From Hyphomicrobiales bacterium (GTDB lineage: Bacteria; Pseudomonadota; Alphaproteobacteria; Rhizobiales; Rhizobiaceae): a stretch of 64,000 nucleotides of DNA. The position numbers and the translations under genes are program-made. The notes under the pieces are model-generated. The model searched no databases and was not told the DNA's origin. It saw only the letters and a program-made list of their open reading frames with translations. The stretch is taken from positions 1-64,000 of the forward strand of contig UCFC01000017.1 in NCBI GenBank assembly GCA_900471515.1, written 5' to 3'. Shown in pieces: positions 49,860 to 59,136 of this stretch. The number at the start of each line of letters is the position of its first letter. The first letter of the stretch is position 1.

Positions 49860-52268
49860 TTGGCCTTTCCGACATTGCCACCCGGCTCCGTCGAGCCACC
49901 GGGCGCGCCCGGCATCGAGCCCCGCTGGACCTCGAGCGACAAGAGCGCGGTGGGCACTTCCGTCAGTTCGGCAAGCTCGGTCTGGTTCACGGCAAGCCAC
50001 GGCATCCTCAACGAGATCTACGCGCCGCGGCTCGACATGGCCTGCGTGCGCGACTTCGGCTTCATCGTCACCGCCGAGGGCTATTTTTCCGAGGAGAAGC
50101 GCGATGCCGACCACCGCGTGCAGGCGATCGAGGACGGCATTCCGGCCTTCCGCCTCGTCAATACCGCCCGCGACGGCCGCTATCGCATCACCAAGACGGT
50201 CTTTTCCGATCCCGAGCGCGAGGTGGTGCTGCAGGATATCCGCTTCGAGGCCCTGGCGGGCCGTCTCTCCGACTACCGGCTGCATGCGCTGGTGGCGCCG
50301 CATCTCGTCAATGGCGGCAGCGACAACACCGGCTGGTACGCCGATTTCAAGGGCCGGCCGATGCTCTTTGCCGAAGGCTCCGGGCGGGCGCTCGCCGTTG
50401 CCGCCTCTGTGCCCTGGCTCGCGCGCTCGGCCGGTTATGTCGGCTTTTCCGACGGCTGGCAGACATTGTCGCGCGGCGAGGGGCTGAAGGAGGAATATTG
50501 CTGCGCCAGGTCCGGCAACGTCGCCCTGTCGGCGACACTGGACATCCAGTCGCAACAGGGGCGCGCGCTGGTCGCCATCGGCTTCGGCACGCAGCCGGAG
50601 GAGGCGGCGCTGCGCACGCTGCTCAGCCTGGAACAGGGCGCGGAGCCGGCGCTGAAACACTATCGCGCCGGCTGGCGGGAATGGCAGTCCGGCCTGCTTG
50701 CGCTCGACGAACCGCACGATCCCGGCAAGCTGAACCGCTACCGCGTCAGCACCGGCGTGCTCGCCACCCATCGCGACGACGCTTCCGGCGCCATCATCGC
50801 CAGCCTGTCCATCCCCTGGGGTTTCAGCAAGAGCGACGACGATCTCGGCGGCTACCATCTGGTCTGGACGCGCGATCTCGTGGAGACGGCGGGCGGCCTG
50901 CTTGCGGCCGGGGCCGTGGCCGATGCGCGTTGCGTGCTCGATTATCTCGCCGTCATCCAGGAAGGCGACGGCCATTGGGTGCAGAATGCCTGGCTCGACG
51001 GCAGGCCCTACTGGTACGGCATCCAGATGGACGAAACGGCCTTTCCGATCCTGCTCTACGACATGCTGCTGCGCTCGGGCGCGATCGACGGGTCCGAGCG
51101 GGGGCGCTACCTGCCGATGATCGAGGCGGCGGCGGGCTATATCGTGAAAAACGGACCCGCCACGCAGGAGGACCGCTGGGAGGAGGATGCCGGCTATTCG
51201 CCCTTCACGCTCGCCGTCGAGATCGCCGGCCTGCTTGCGGCTGCCGATGCGGTGGAAGCGGCGGGGCGGCTGGATGCCGCGCATTATCTGCGCGAGGTGG
51301 CCGACGGCTGGAACGAGCGGATCGAGGAATGGACCTATGCCACCGATACCGAACTGTCGCGCCGGCTCGGTATCGAAGGCTATTATGTGCGCATCGCCTC
51401 GGCCACCGACGGCGGCCTGTCACTGCGGCGTGACTTCATCCCGATCCGCAACCGCGACGACGGCGACGCCGTCCTGGAGGCGGACCTGCTCATCAGCCCG
51501 GATGCGCTGGCGCTGGTGCGTTTCGGGCTCAGGGCCGCCGACGATCCGCGCATAGTGGGTACGGTCGCGGCGATCGATGCGCAACTGCGCCGCGACCTTC
51601 CGGCCGGCCCCTACTGGTACCGCTACAACAATGACGGCTATGGCGAGCGCATCGACGGCGGCCCCTTCGCCGGCAGCGGCATCGGCAGGCTGTGGCCGCT
51701 CCTGACCGGCGAGCGCGCCCATTACGAACTCGCCGCCGGACGGGCGGACGAGGCGCGGCGCCTGCTTGCGGCGCTGGAAGCGTCGGCCAGCGAAGGCGGG
51801 CTGCTGCCCGAACAGATCTGGGACAGCGAAGACGTGCCGCAGCGCGAGCTTTTCCTCGGCCGTCCCTCGGGCAGCGCCATGCCGCTCGTCTGGGCACATG
51901 CCGAACATATCAAGCTGCTGCGCTCGCTGCGCGACGGCGTTGTCTTCGACATGCCGCCCCAGACCTTCGCGCGTTACGTCGCGGCAAAACCGGCGCCGGC
52001 CCCGTTCTGCTGGCGGCCGGCGGCGCGGCGGAACCGGATGCCGGCCGGCCGGCGCCTGCGCATCGAGCTGCCGTCGCCCGCGCTGGTGCGCTGGTCCGCC
52101 GACCATTGGGCCACGGCCGCCGACAGCCCGTGCCGCGATACCGGCTTCGGCATGCATGTCCTCGACCTGCCGACGCAGGCGCTCGGCCCCGGCACGATCG
52201 ATTTTACGATCTTCTGGACGGAGACCGGGCGCTGGGAGGGCGCGGATTTCCGGATCGAGGTAATCTGA
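49860..52268 (+). CDS. Glycoside hydrolase family 15 glucan 1,4-alpha-glucosidase
   Basis: An 802-residue glucoamylase/glucodextranase-type enzyme. Residues 1-275 form a beta-sandwich N-terminal domain (TSSVSSASSVWFTASHGIL-like start), and the (alpha/alpha)6 barrel runs from about 290. Catalytic acid/base motif WEEDAGYSP is at 440-448 and the second glutamate is in LLPEQIWD (E651). It releases glucose from the ends of alpha-glucans. There is no signal peptide, so it is probably cytoplasmic. The start is the TTG at 49860, seven bases after GGAGGA; no ATG fits as well. It is divergent from the kinase gene. Confidence 0.93.
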   Translation: MAFPTLPPGSVEPPGAPGIEPRWTSSDKSAVGTSVSSASSVWFTASHGILNEIYAPRLDMACVRDFGFIVTAEGYFSEEKRDADHRVQAIEDGIPAFRLVNTARDGRYRITKTVFSDPEREVVLQDIRFEALAGRLSDYRLHALVAPHLVNGGSDNTGWYADFKGRPMLFAEGSGRALAVAASVPWLARSAGYVGFSDGWQTLSRGEGLKEEYCCARSGNVALSATLDIQSQQGRALVAIGFGTQPEEAALRTLLSLEQGAEPALKHYRAGWREWQSGLLALDEPHDPGKLNRYRVSTGVLATHRDDASGAIIASLSIPWGFSKSDDDLGGYHLVWTRDLVETAGGLLAAGAVADARCVLDYLAVIQEGDGHWVQNAWLDGRPYWYGIQMDETAFPILLYDMLLRSGAIDGSERGRYLPMIEAAAGYIVKNGPATQEDRWEEDAGYSPFTLAVEIAGLLAAADAVEAAGRLDAAHYLREVADGWNERIEEWTYATDTELSRRLGIEGYYVRIASATDGGLSLRRDFIPIRNRDDGDAVLEADLLISPDALALVRFGLRAADDPRIVGTVAAIDAQLRRDLPAGPYWYRYNNDGYGERIDGGPFAGSGIGRLWPLLTGERAHYELAAGRADEARRLLAALEASASEGGLLPEQIWDSEDVPQRELFLGRPSGSAMPLVWAHAEHIKLLRSLRDGVVFDMPPQTFARYVAAKPAPAPFCWRPAARRNRMPAGRRLRIELPSPALVRWSADHWATAADSPCRDTGFGMHVLDLPTQALGPGTIDFTIFWTETGRWEGADFRIEVI

Positions 52269-52353
52269 CGCGGGCTTTTCCGCGCAGTTTGCATGCGGCC
52301 TCCGGCATGTTATCGGCTGTATCGGAAGGTGACGCATACCGGGAGGTCGACAC

Positions 52354-53007
52354 ATGTTCGTTTCAAGCACGCTGATCCCGTTTTTCCTGGCGCTTCTCGC
52401 CCTGCAGCTCTCACCGGGTCCCGACATGCTGCTGGTGATCGGGCGCGGCATAGGGCAGGGCCGGCGCGTGGCCTTTCTGACGGCCGTCGGCGGCACGCTT
52501 GCGGCAGGGCTCGTCCAGCTTCCGCTTCTGGCGCTCGGCATCGCATCGATCATCCAGACCTCGCCGCTCGCCTTTGCCGTTCTTCGCTGGGCAGGGGCTG
52601 CCTATCTCATCTGGCTCGGCCTGAAGCTGCTGCTGAAATCGCGCGGAAGGCTCGATCCGGCCGTCGAGCGCGTTCCCGTCTCCGGCTGGACAGCGCTGCG
52701 CGAGGGCATGGTCAGCAACCTGACCAACCCGAAGGTGCTGGTTTTCATGCTGGCCTTCCTTCCGCAATTCGTCGATCCGCACAATGGCTGGCCCGTCGCC
52801 GCCCAGCTGCTGATCCTTGGAGGGATGCAGAAACTCTCCGGCTTCGTCGTGCTGACGCTCGTGGCGCTCGGGGCCGGCGGGCTCGGCGACTGGATCTCCC
52901 GCCGCCCGCATCTGCTCGTCTGGCAGAAGCGCTTTACCGCGCTCGTCATGCTCGGCCTCGGCCTGCGCCTGGCGCTGACGGGCGACGCGCGCGCGGTCCG
53001 GGCCTGA
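52354..53007 (+). CDS. LysE family transporter
   Basis: A 217-residue LysE/RhtB-type exporter: LALQLSPGPDMLLVIGRGIG near 15-34, RWAGAAYLIWLGLKLLL, and NLTNPKVLVFMLAFLPQFVD. It has six or so helices, probably exports an amino acid or homoserine-lactone-like compound. It follows the GH15 gene by 85 bp with its own GGGAGG ribosome site and is convergent with the diguanylate cyclase gene. It is distinct from the LysE at 48.2 kb. Confidence 0.9.
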   Translation: MFVSSTLIPFFLALLALQLSPGPDMLLVIGRGIGQGRRVAFLTAVGGTLAAGLVQLPLLALGIASIIQTSPLAFAVLRWAGAAYLIWLGLKLLLKSRGRLDPAVERVPVSGWTALREGMVSNLTNPKVLVFMLAFLPQFVDPHNGWPVAAQLLILGGMQKLSGFVVLTLVALGAGGLGDWISRRPHLLVWQKRFTALVMLGLGLRLALTGDARAVRA

Positions 53008-53042
53008 TGCGGCAGCTTCGGGACGATCGGCGGAAGGCCTGA

Positions 53043-54113
53043 CTACGACTTGTAGATCAGCCAGCTTTTGGTGAATTCCTTCTGCATGCCGTCCTCGTAG
53101 ACGACGGTGCAGTTGCGGCCGGCATTCTTGGCGCTGTAGAGGGCGATATCGCTCTTGGAATAGAGCTCGCCGGCATCGTCGGCATTGGATGCCATGCAGA
53201 TGCCGATGGAGACCGTCACCGGGCCGTAATTGACGCGGGTGCGCGAATTCTTGAAGGGGGTCGATTCCAGCGTGCGGCGGATGCGCTCGGCAATCGCCGT
53301 TACTTCCTCCAGCGTATTGCCGTCAATGATGAGGGCAAATTCCTCGCCGCCGGTGCGGGCGACGAAGACGTCGCGGCGCACGTTGGTGCGGATGACGGAG
53401 GCGACCGTCGCCAGAATCTTGTCGCCGACCGGATGGCCGTAGGTATCGTTGATCTTCTTGAAATTGTCGATGTCGGCAAGAACCAGGGCCGTGACCGGGC
53501 GCAGCGACGGGTTGTTGAAGATGGCGGCCAGCCGGTCGTCGAAGGCGCGGCGGTTGGAAAGGCGCGTCAGCGAGTCGGTATTGGCGATGCGCTTGTATTC
53601 GTCCAGTTCCTTGCGGACCTGATCCATCTCCTGCGAGCGCTGAACCATGTCCTCGACGGTCTTTTCGCCGTGGGTGATCGTATCGCCGGTTGCCTGGGTG
53701 AGCAGGTCGATGGCGCTTTCGATCAGCTCCGCGCTGCTCGTGCTCTTGGAGCTGATGCGCTTGCAGGTCTCGTTGAGCAGCCGGTTATAGCTTTCGAGCG
53801 AGGTCTGCTCCTGGCGCAGCACGCGCAACAGGCCTTCCAGCTCGCTGGCAATGCGGCTGTGGGCGTCGTCGAAAATCTTGGCAGGGGCCGTGTGGGCGCA
53901 GTGCTGGGCGCCGAGCGCGTCCAGCTCGGCCTGCGTCGCCTGGCTGCCGAGCGCGGCAAGGTCGCGGGTCAGCGCCGGGTTCGAGCCGATATAGGCCTCG
54001 TAGAAGAGTTCGTAATTGCGCGGAATTGGCGCAACGCCCATGGAGCGCATGGCATAGGTGATCTGACCCGCCACATCGGGAACCTGCACCTTGGGCGCAA
54101 CGGCCGTATTCAT
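53043..54113 (-). CDS. GGDEF-domain diguanylate cyclase
   Basis: A 356-residue cytoplasmic protein that should make c-di-GMP from GTP. Residues 1-125 form a helical N-terminal domain (VAGQITYAMRSMGVAPIPRN, YELFYEAYIGSNP) found before GGDEF in alphaproteobacteria. Residues 130-175 form a coiled linker, and 178-345 the GGDEF domain with ANTDSLTRLSNRRAF, ADIDNFKKINDTYGH and GGEEF (255-259). The residues before it read RRDVFVART, not a clean RxxD I-site, so feedback inhibition may be weak. There is no EAL domain. Confidence 0.92.
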   Translation of the reverse strand: MNTAVAPKVQVPDVAGQITYAMRSMGVAPIPRNYELFYEAYIGSNPALTRDLAALGSQATQAELDALGAQHCAHTAPAKIFDDAHSRIASELEGLLRVLRQEQTSLESYNRLLNETCKRISSKSTSSAELIESAIDLLTQATGDTITHGEKTVEDMVQRSQEMDQVRKELDEYKRIANTDSLTRLSNRRAFDDRLAAIFNNPSLRPVTALVLADIDNFKKINDTYGHPVGDKILATVASVIRTNVRRDVFVARTGGEEFALIIDGNTLEEVTAIAERIRRTLESTPFKNSRTRVNYGPVTVSIGICMASNADDAGELYSKSDIALYSAKNAGRNCTVVYEDGMQKEFTKSWLIYKS

Positions 54114-54474
54114 TCCGGCAACTCCTCATCCAATTCTTAAGCAATCTTCTATCTGTTATCTTAGATTTCTTGGGAAATGATTAAAGCGACATATACCAAA
54201 GATTACATACGATAAGTTTGATCGTCGCGAATACTACGATCAGCCCTATGATTTTTCTCGGATATTTGTAAGATCCACTGTGGCGGACACACCTCTTATG
54301 CGCGAGGTGCCTCAAAAAAGTTCAGTCATTTTGTCTTTTCAGGGATTGTTTTTATTTTGTTGACGGTTGGTCTTCGTTCCCCGATCTACTGGCCGCAGGT
54401 GCGCAATACCAGATTCTGTCCCATGAAACCTGAATTGCGAGGACCGGGCCACGGTCCTCTCGGGGCATGAGATC
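54114..54474. other. AT-rich gene-free region
   Basis: 361 bp, much more AT-rich than the surrounding genes, containing the promoter of the diguanylate cyclase gene and of the small gene at 54475. A short stem CACCTC / GAGGTG (54290-54309) followed by CCTCAAAAAA is the only visible structure. Confidence 0.4.
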
Positions 54475-54696
54475 ATGGAATCGTCTCGCCACACGTCACC
54501 TGCCATTCTCGCGCTTGCCATCGCTGCCGGCGCCGCCTTCCTGCTGCAGCAGAGCGGCTTTTTCAACGGCATCTTCAACACCGACATCCTCGCCAGCGTG
54601 AAGGCGGAGGATGTGCTTGGTGCTGCCGATATTGCTGGTATGCAGAAACCGGTGGCGGCGAATATCGATCCGGCAGAGACGGCCTCTGTAAGGTAG
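54475..54696 (+). CDS. Small membrane-anchored protein of unknown function
   Basis: A 73-residue protein with one hydrophobic N-terminal helix (ILALAIAAGAAFLLQQSGFF) and a polar tail. The family is not recognised. The start lacks a strong ribosome site. A palindromic mosaic element follows. It could be an exported or membrane-tethered peptide, or a spurious frame. Confidence 0.4.
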   Translation: MESSRHTSPAILALAIAAGAAFLLQQSGFFNGIFNTDILASVKAEDVLGAADIAGMQKPVAANIDPAETASVR

Positions 54697-54728
54697 GGCA
54701 TTTACGTTTGAGGGGTGTGCCTGCGGCC

Positions 54729-54917
54729 CCCTCATCCGCCTGCCGGCACCTTCTCCCCACTGGGGAGAAGGGGATGTGGCGGCCTTCTGCGCCCCTCTGT
54801 CCTGAAGATGTTCGAAGGCGAAATGGCTGGCTCCCCTTCGCCCCGGCGGGGGTCCGAAGGACCGGTTGAGACCCGCGGCTCAACCCCGGTCAGGTGCCCG
54901 AAGGGCGGATGAGGGGG
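54729..54917. repeat. Composite palindromic mosaic element
   Basis: It begins CCCCCTCATCCGCCTGCCGG ... CCTTCTCCCCACTGGGGAGA and ends with CGGTTGAGACCCGCGGCTCA ... GTGCCCGAAGGGCGGATGAG GGGG. The outer ends are inverted copies. The inner part GGTTGAGACCCG...CTCAACCCCGGTCAGGTG is also found, inverted, at 61318-61365. Same family as the elements at 28531 and 61121. Confidence 0.8.
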
Positions 54918-54955
54918 CCACACGGCACGCCCTCAATCATCCCATCAGAAGCCAA

Positions 54956-56563
54956 TCAACCGAGATTCAGCTCCTGAAAGAAGTCATTCCCCTTGTCATC
55001 AATCACGATGAAGGCCGGGAAATCTTCCACCTCGATCTTCCAGACGGCTTCCATGCCGAGTTCCGGATATTCCAGCACCTCGACCTTGCGGATGCAGTCC
55101 TGCGCGAGCCGCGCGGCCGGGCCGCCGATGGAGCCGAGATAGAAGCCCTTGTGCGTCTTGCAGGCCTCGCGCACGGCGCGCGAGCGGTTGCCCTTGGCAA
55201 GCATGACCATCGAGCCGCCGAAGGACTGGAACTGGTCGACATAGGAATCCATGCGCCCTGCCGTCGTCGGGCCGAAGGAGCCGGAAGCGTAGCCCGCGGG
55301 CGTCTTGGCCGGGCCGGCATAATAGACCGGGTGGTTCTTCATATAGTCGGGCATGCCTTCGCCCTTTTCCAGCCGCTCGCGGATCTTGGCATGGGCGAGG
55401 TCGCGCGCGACGATGATCGTGCCCGTCAGCGACAGGCGCGTCTTGACCGGGTGCCTGGAAAGCTCGGCAAGGATATCGGCCATCGGCTGGTTGAGATCGA
55501 TACGCACCATGGATTCGGAAAGCCTGGCCTCGTCGATCTCGGGCATGTATTTCGACGGATCGGTCTCCAGCTGCTCGATGAAGATGCCGTCGCGGGTGAT
55601 CTTGCCCTTGGCCTGCCGGTCGGCGGAACAGGAGACACCGAGGCCGATCGGCAGCGAGGCGCCGTGGCGGGGCAGGCGGATGACGCGCACGTCATGACAG
55701 AAATACTTGCCGCCGAACTGGGCGCCGACGCCGAGGTTCTGCGTCAGCTTGTGGATTTCCTTTTCCATCTCGATATCGCGGAAAGCGTGACCGCTCTCCG
55801 AACCTTCGGTCGGCAGTTCGTCGAGATAGCGCGTGGAGGCGAGCTTGACGGTCTTCAGGTTCATCTCGGCCGAGGTGCCGCCGATGACGACAGCCAGATG
55901 GTAGGGGGGACAGGCTGCCGTACCCAAGGTCAGGACCTTCTCCTTGAGGAAGTCCAGCATGCGGTCATGCGTCAGAAGCGAGGGCGTACCCTGATAGAGA
56001 AAGGTCTTGTTGGCCGAGCCGCCGCCCTTGGCGACGAAGAGGAAGTCGTAGCTATCGGTGCCTTCCTCATAGATGTCGATCTGCGCCGGCAGGTTGTTCC
56101 TGGTGTTCTTTTCCTCGAACATCCTGATGGGGGCGAGCTGCGAATAGCGCAGGTTCTTCTTCTCATAGGCATCGAGCACGCCCTTCGAAAGGGCAGCCGT
56201 ATCGCCGCCTTCCGTCCAGACGCGACGGCCCTTCTTGCCCATGATGATCGCCGTGCCCGTATCCTGGCACATGGGCAACACGCCGCCGGCGGCGATATTG
56301 GCGTTTTTCAGGAGGTCGTAGGCGACGAAACGGTCGTTGTCGGTGGCTTCGGGATCGTCGAGGATCGCGGCGAGCTGCTTCAGGTGGCCGGGGCGCAGGA
56401 GGTGGTTGATATCGGAAAAGGCGGTTTCGGCGAGAAGGCGGATGCCCTCGGGATCGACCGTCAGGATCTCCTGGCCCTTGAACGTATCGACAGAGACGTA
56501 GTCGCTGCTGATCTTGCGGTAAGGGGTGGTGTCGGCGCCAAGGGGAAAGAGATCGTCAGCCAT
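54956..56563 (-). CDS. fumA: Class I fumarate hydratase (4Fe-4S)
   Basis: A 535-residue iron-sulfur fumarase that interconverts fumarate and malate in the TCA cycle. Cluster-binding cysteine contexts visible are PMCQDTGTA near 120, [10 protein letters not shown] (C302 region) and GVSCSADRQ. The beta domain includes [20 protein letters not shown] and [11 protein letters not shown]. The length is typical. It is divergent from a ParD antitoxin gene, and 650 bp beyond that module lies the class II fumarase gene. Confidence 0.94.
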   Translation of the reverse strand: MADDLFPLGADTTPYRKISSDYVSVDTFKGQEILTVDPEGIRLLAETAFSDINHLLRPGHLKQLAAILDDPEATDNDRFVAYDLLKNANIAAGGVLPMCQDTGTAIIMGKKGRRVWTEGGDTAALSKGVLDAYEKKNLRYSQLAPIRMFEEKNTRNNLPAQIDIYEEGTDSYDFLFVAKGGGSANKTFLYQGTPSLLTHDRMLDFLKEKVLTLGTAACPPYHLAVVIGGTSAEMNLKTVKLASTRYLDELPTEGSESGHAFRDIEMEKEIHKLTQNLGVGAQFGGKYFCHDVRVIRLPRHGASLPIGLGVSCSADRQAKGKITRDGIFIEQLETDPSKYMPEIDEARLSESMVRIDLNQPMADILAELSRHPVKTRLSLTGTIIVARDLAHAKIRERLEKGEGMPDYMKNHPVYYAGPAKTPAGYASGSFGPTTAGRMDSYVDQFQSFGGSMVMLAKGNRSRAVREACKTHKGFYLGSIGGPAARLAQDCIRKVEVLEYPELGMEAVWKIEVEDFPAFIVIDDKGNDFFQELNLG

Positions 56564-56669
56564 CGAAGTGACCTTTCTAGGTGGGATAGTTTGGAACCGG
56601 TCTAAATGTGGCTGGTGGCAAAATCAATTGCCGAGCGTGGGGGATTGTTGACAAAAGTGACGTGGCGCA

Positions 56670-56688
56670 TCTAACAAAGTTTGTTAGA
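56670..56688. promoter_or_regulatory. Palindromic operator of the parDE-type module
   Basis: TCTAACAAA-G-TTTGTTAGA, a perfect 19-bp palindrome 28 bp before the antitoxin start. TTGACA lies at 56648-56653, so the palindrome overlaps the expected -10 region. That is where ParD-type antitoxins bind to repress their own operon. Confidence 0.8.
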
Positions 56689-56715
56689 AATTGTGGTTGT
56701 GGTATGAGGTTAGGA

Positions 56716-56988
56716 ATGAAGACCGATATGCGCACTCTTACAGTATCGTTGACACCCCAGCAGTCGGCGCGAATGAAGGCCGCCATCGAGAAGGGCGGTT
56801 ATGCTTCGAACAGCGAAATTGTGCGCGATGCACTTCGTTTGTGGGAGCAGCGCGAAGATATTCGTGCGCTGGAGTTGGAACAGCTCAAGCGAGCTTACAG
56901 CGACGGCAAAGCCAGCGGCGGCGGAGAGGATGTCGATCCCGCGACCTTTCTGAAGGGACTGAAGGCGGAACGCTCCACTCGTGGCTAG
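56716..56988 (+). CDS. ParD-type antitoxin (ribbon-helix-helix)
   Basis: A 90-residue antitoxin. The ribbon-helix-helix DNA-binding segment is TLTVSLTPQQSARMKAAIEKGG followed by SNSEIVRDALRLWEQRED (as in ParD/CC2985). An acidic-basic C-terminal tail probably wraps the toxin. GAGG lies 8 bases before the ATG at 56716; M5 is an alternative. It overlaps the toxin gene by 8 bp. Autorepression through the palindrome upstream is inferred. Confidence 0.9.
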   Translation: MKTDMRTLTVSLTPQQSARMKAAIEKGGYASNSEIVRDALRLWEQREDIRALELEQLKRAYSDGKASGGGEDVDPATFLKGLKAERSTRG

Positions 56989-57271
56989 TTACAAACTTAC
57001 GCCTCGTGCCCAGCAGGATCTTCGTGACATCTGGTTCAATATTGCCGCCGAAAACGAACCCGCGGCTGACAATTTGCTGAACAGGCTTTTCGAGAAGTTC
57101 CAATTGGTGGCACTTCACCCGGAGATGGGACCGGCGCGCCCGGAAATTGCGGCAACCGTCCGCCTGATTATCGAAGGCAGATATATCGCCATCTATGAGC
57201 CGGCGCCTTACGGCATACTGATTATCGCCATCGTGCATGGAATGCGCGATCCGTCGCAGTGGCTGAGCTAG
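56981..57271 (+). CDS. ParE-type toxin (RelE/ParE superfamily)
   Basis: A 96-residue toxin: YKLTPRAQQDLRDIWFNIAA near 4-23, NRLFEKFQLVALHPEMGP, and RYIAIYEPAPYGILIIAIVHGMRD at the C-terminal half, all typical of ParE. ParE toxins inhibit DNA gyrase, but this group also includes RelE-like RNases; the ParD partner favours ParE. It overlaps the antitoxin gene by 8 bp and ends at a bidirectional terminator. Confidence 0.9.
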   Translation: MASYKLTPRAQQDLRDIWFNIAAENEPAADNLLNRLFEKFQLVALHPEMGPARPEIAATVRLIIEGRYIAIYEPAPYGILIIAIVHGMRDPSQWLS

Positions 57272-57278
57272 AGCACAA

Positions 57279-57303
57279 AAAAGGCCGGAAACTCCGGCCT
57301 TTT
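57279..57303. terminator. Bidirectional terminator between parE-type gene and fumC
   Basis: AAAAGGCCGGA / TCCGGCCTTTT, an 11-bp stem with a 3-nt loop. A and T tracts on the two sides let it work in both directions. It lies 8 bp from the toxin stop and 23 bp from the fumC stop. Confidence 0.9.
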
Positions 57304-57325
57304 CATCATCGCGTTGGCGATCCAC

Positions 57326-58717
57326 TCACTTCGGGCTGATCATCGTCTCCGGACGCACGATCGCGTCATATTCTTCCGACGTCACCAGCCCGCTCGCCAG
57401 TGCCTCTTCCTTCAGCGTCGTGCCGTTCTTGTGCGCCGTCTTGGCGATCTTTGCCGCCGCGTCGTAACCGATCTTCGGGGCGAGTGCCGTCACCAGCATC
57501 AGCGAGCGTTCGAGGCCGGCCTTGATATTGTCCTCGCGGGCTTCGATGCCGACGACGCAATTGTCGGTGAAGGAGACGGCGGCGTCGCCGAGCAGCTGGA
57601 CCGACTGCAGGAAGTTGTAGGCCATCATCGGATTGTAGACGTTGAGCTCGAAATGGCCCTGGCTGTCGGCGAAGGTCAGCGCCGCGTGGTTGCCGAAGAC
57701 ATGGATGCAGACCTGGGTCAGCGCCTCGCACTGGGTGGGGTTCACCTTGCCGGGCATGATGGAGGAGCCGGGCTCGTTTTCCGGCAGCGCCAGCTCGCCG
57801 AGGCCGGCGCGCGGGCCGGAGCCGAGCAGGCGGATGTCGTTGGCGATCTTGAAGAGGGCGGCGGCGGCCGCGTTGATCGCGCCGTGCGCGAAGACCATTG
57901 AATCATGCGAGGCGAGCGCTTCGAACTTGTTCGGCGCGGTCACGAAGGGCATGCGGGTGATCGCGGCGATTTCCTCGGCAACCTTTTCGGCAAAACCGAC
58001 CGGCGCATTGAGGCCCGTGCCGACGGCGGTGCCGCCCTGGGCGAGTTCGCAAAGGCCGGGCAGGGTCATCTCGATGCGCTTGATGGCCGAGCCCACCTGC
58101 GCGGCGTAACCCGAGAATTCCTGGCCGAGCGTCAGCGGCGTCGCATCCTGCGTATGGGTGCGGCCGATCTTGATGATGTGGCTGAATTCCGTGACCTTCA
58201 TGTCGAGGGCGGCATGAAGATGCTTCAGGGACGGCAGCAGGTGATGGGCGATCTGTTCGGCGCAGGCAATGTGCATGGCCGTCGGATACGTGTCGTTCGA
58301 CGACTGGCTCATATTAACGTGATCGTTCGGATGCACCGGCTTTTTGGAACCCATGACGCCGCCAAGCATTTCTATGGCGCGATTGGAAATCACTTCGTTG
58401 GCGTTCATGTTGGATTGCGTGCCGGAGCCGGTCTGCCAGACGACCAGCGGGAAATGGTCGTTCAGCTTGCCGTCGATCACTTCCTGGGCCGCATCCACGA
58501 TGGATTTGCCGATGGTGGAATCGAGCTGGCCGAGCGCCATGTTGGCACGCGCGGCCGCCTGCTTGACGATGCCGAGCGCACGCACGATCGAGAGTGGCTG
58601 CTTTTCCCAGCCGATCTTGAAATTGCCGAGAGAACGCTGCGCCTGGGCGCCCCAATAGCGGTCGCTGGCAACTTCGATCGGGCCAAATGTGTCGGTTTCG
58701 GTGCGGGTGGAGCTCAT
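57326..58717 (-). CDS. fumC: Class II fumarate hydratase FumC
   Basis: A 463-residue iron-independent fumarase of the aspartase/fumarase superfamily. Signatures are [20 protein letters not shown] at the N-terminus, [14 protein letters not shown] near 99-112, [29 protein letters not shown] and the catalytic loop [15 protein letters not shown]. It provides fumarase activity insensitive to oxygen or iron limitation, backing up the Fe-S fumarase encoded 0.8 kb away. The start is the ATG at 58717. Confidence 0.96.
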   Translation of the reverse strand: MSSTRTETDTFGPIEVASDRYWGAQAQRSLGNFKIGWEKQPLSIVRALGIVKQAAARANMALGQLDSTIGKSIVDAAQEVIDGKLNDHFPLVVWQTGSGTQSNMNANEVISNRAIEMLGGVMGSKKPVHPNDHVNMSQSSNDTYPTAMHIACAEQIAHHLLPSLKHLHAALDMKVTEFSHIIKIGRTHTQDATPLTLGQEFSGYAAQVGSAIKRIEMTLPGLCELAQGGTAVGTGLNAPVGFAEKVAEEIAAITRMPFVTAPNKFEALASHDSMVFAHGAINAAAAALFKIANDIRLLGSGPRAGLGELALPENEPGSSIMPGKVNPTQCEALTQVCIHVFGNHAALTFADSQGHFELNVYNPMMAYNFLQSVQLLGDAAVSFTDNCVVGIEAREDNIKAGLERSLMLVTALAPKIGYDAAAKIAKTAHKNGTTLKEEALASGLVTSEEYDAIVRPETMISPK

Positions 58718-59136
58718 GGCTTGCGGCCTTCCTGTCACATGCTGTTAAGGGCAGTTTTTTGAAGATGAGGGACTTATAGGGTGGAACGCTTTCCAAGAAA
58801 ACCGGACGCCGTGCGAAATATTGATGATGGATCTCATGTTTTGCATCTTCCTTCGGCGCCCCAGCCAGCGTGTTCTTTCGGCCACGCCGGCAAATTAATG
58901 CAAATGGCGGCAGAAAGCGCACTTTCTCGGGCGGGAAAATTCGGTAAAAAATTAACTAATAATTTCATAATTTTGTGTGAACTGCTGGCCGGCGTTGCGC
59001 TCAACCCCGTCACACAAAGTTGAGCCTGAAAACGCTGGCGGCGCAGGCCGGTTTCTGATGAATGGACCGCGGCTGCCGGGAAGAAATGATCTGAGCCATT
59101 TGCTCGAACAGCATGATACTGGAACTGGAAAACAAG
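58718..59136. promoter_or_regulatory. Divergent control region between fumC and the transpeptidase gene
   Basis: 419 bp without a convincing gene. The stretch 58930-58985 is strongly AT-rich (AATTCGGTAAAAAATTAACT then AATAATTTCATAATTTTGTG) and is the likely promoter zone for the transpeptidase. No palindromic operator is clear. Confidence 0.4.

Noticed and set aside
54290..54309. Hairpin near 54.3 kb as a terminator
   Set aside because: A six-base stem with an 8-nt loop is too weak and no gene ends beside it.
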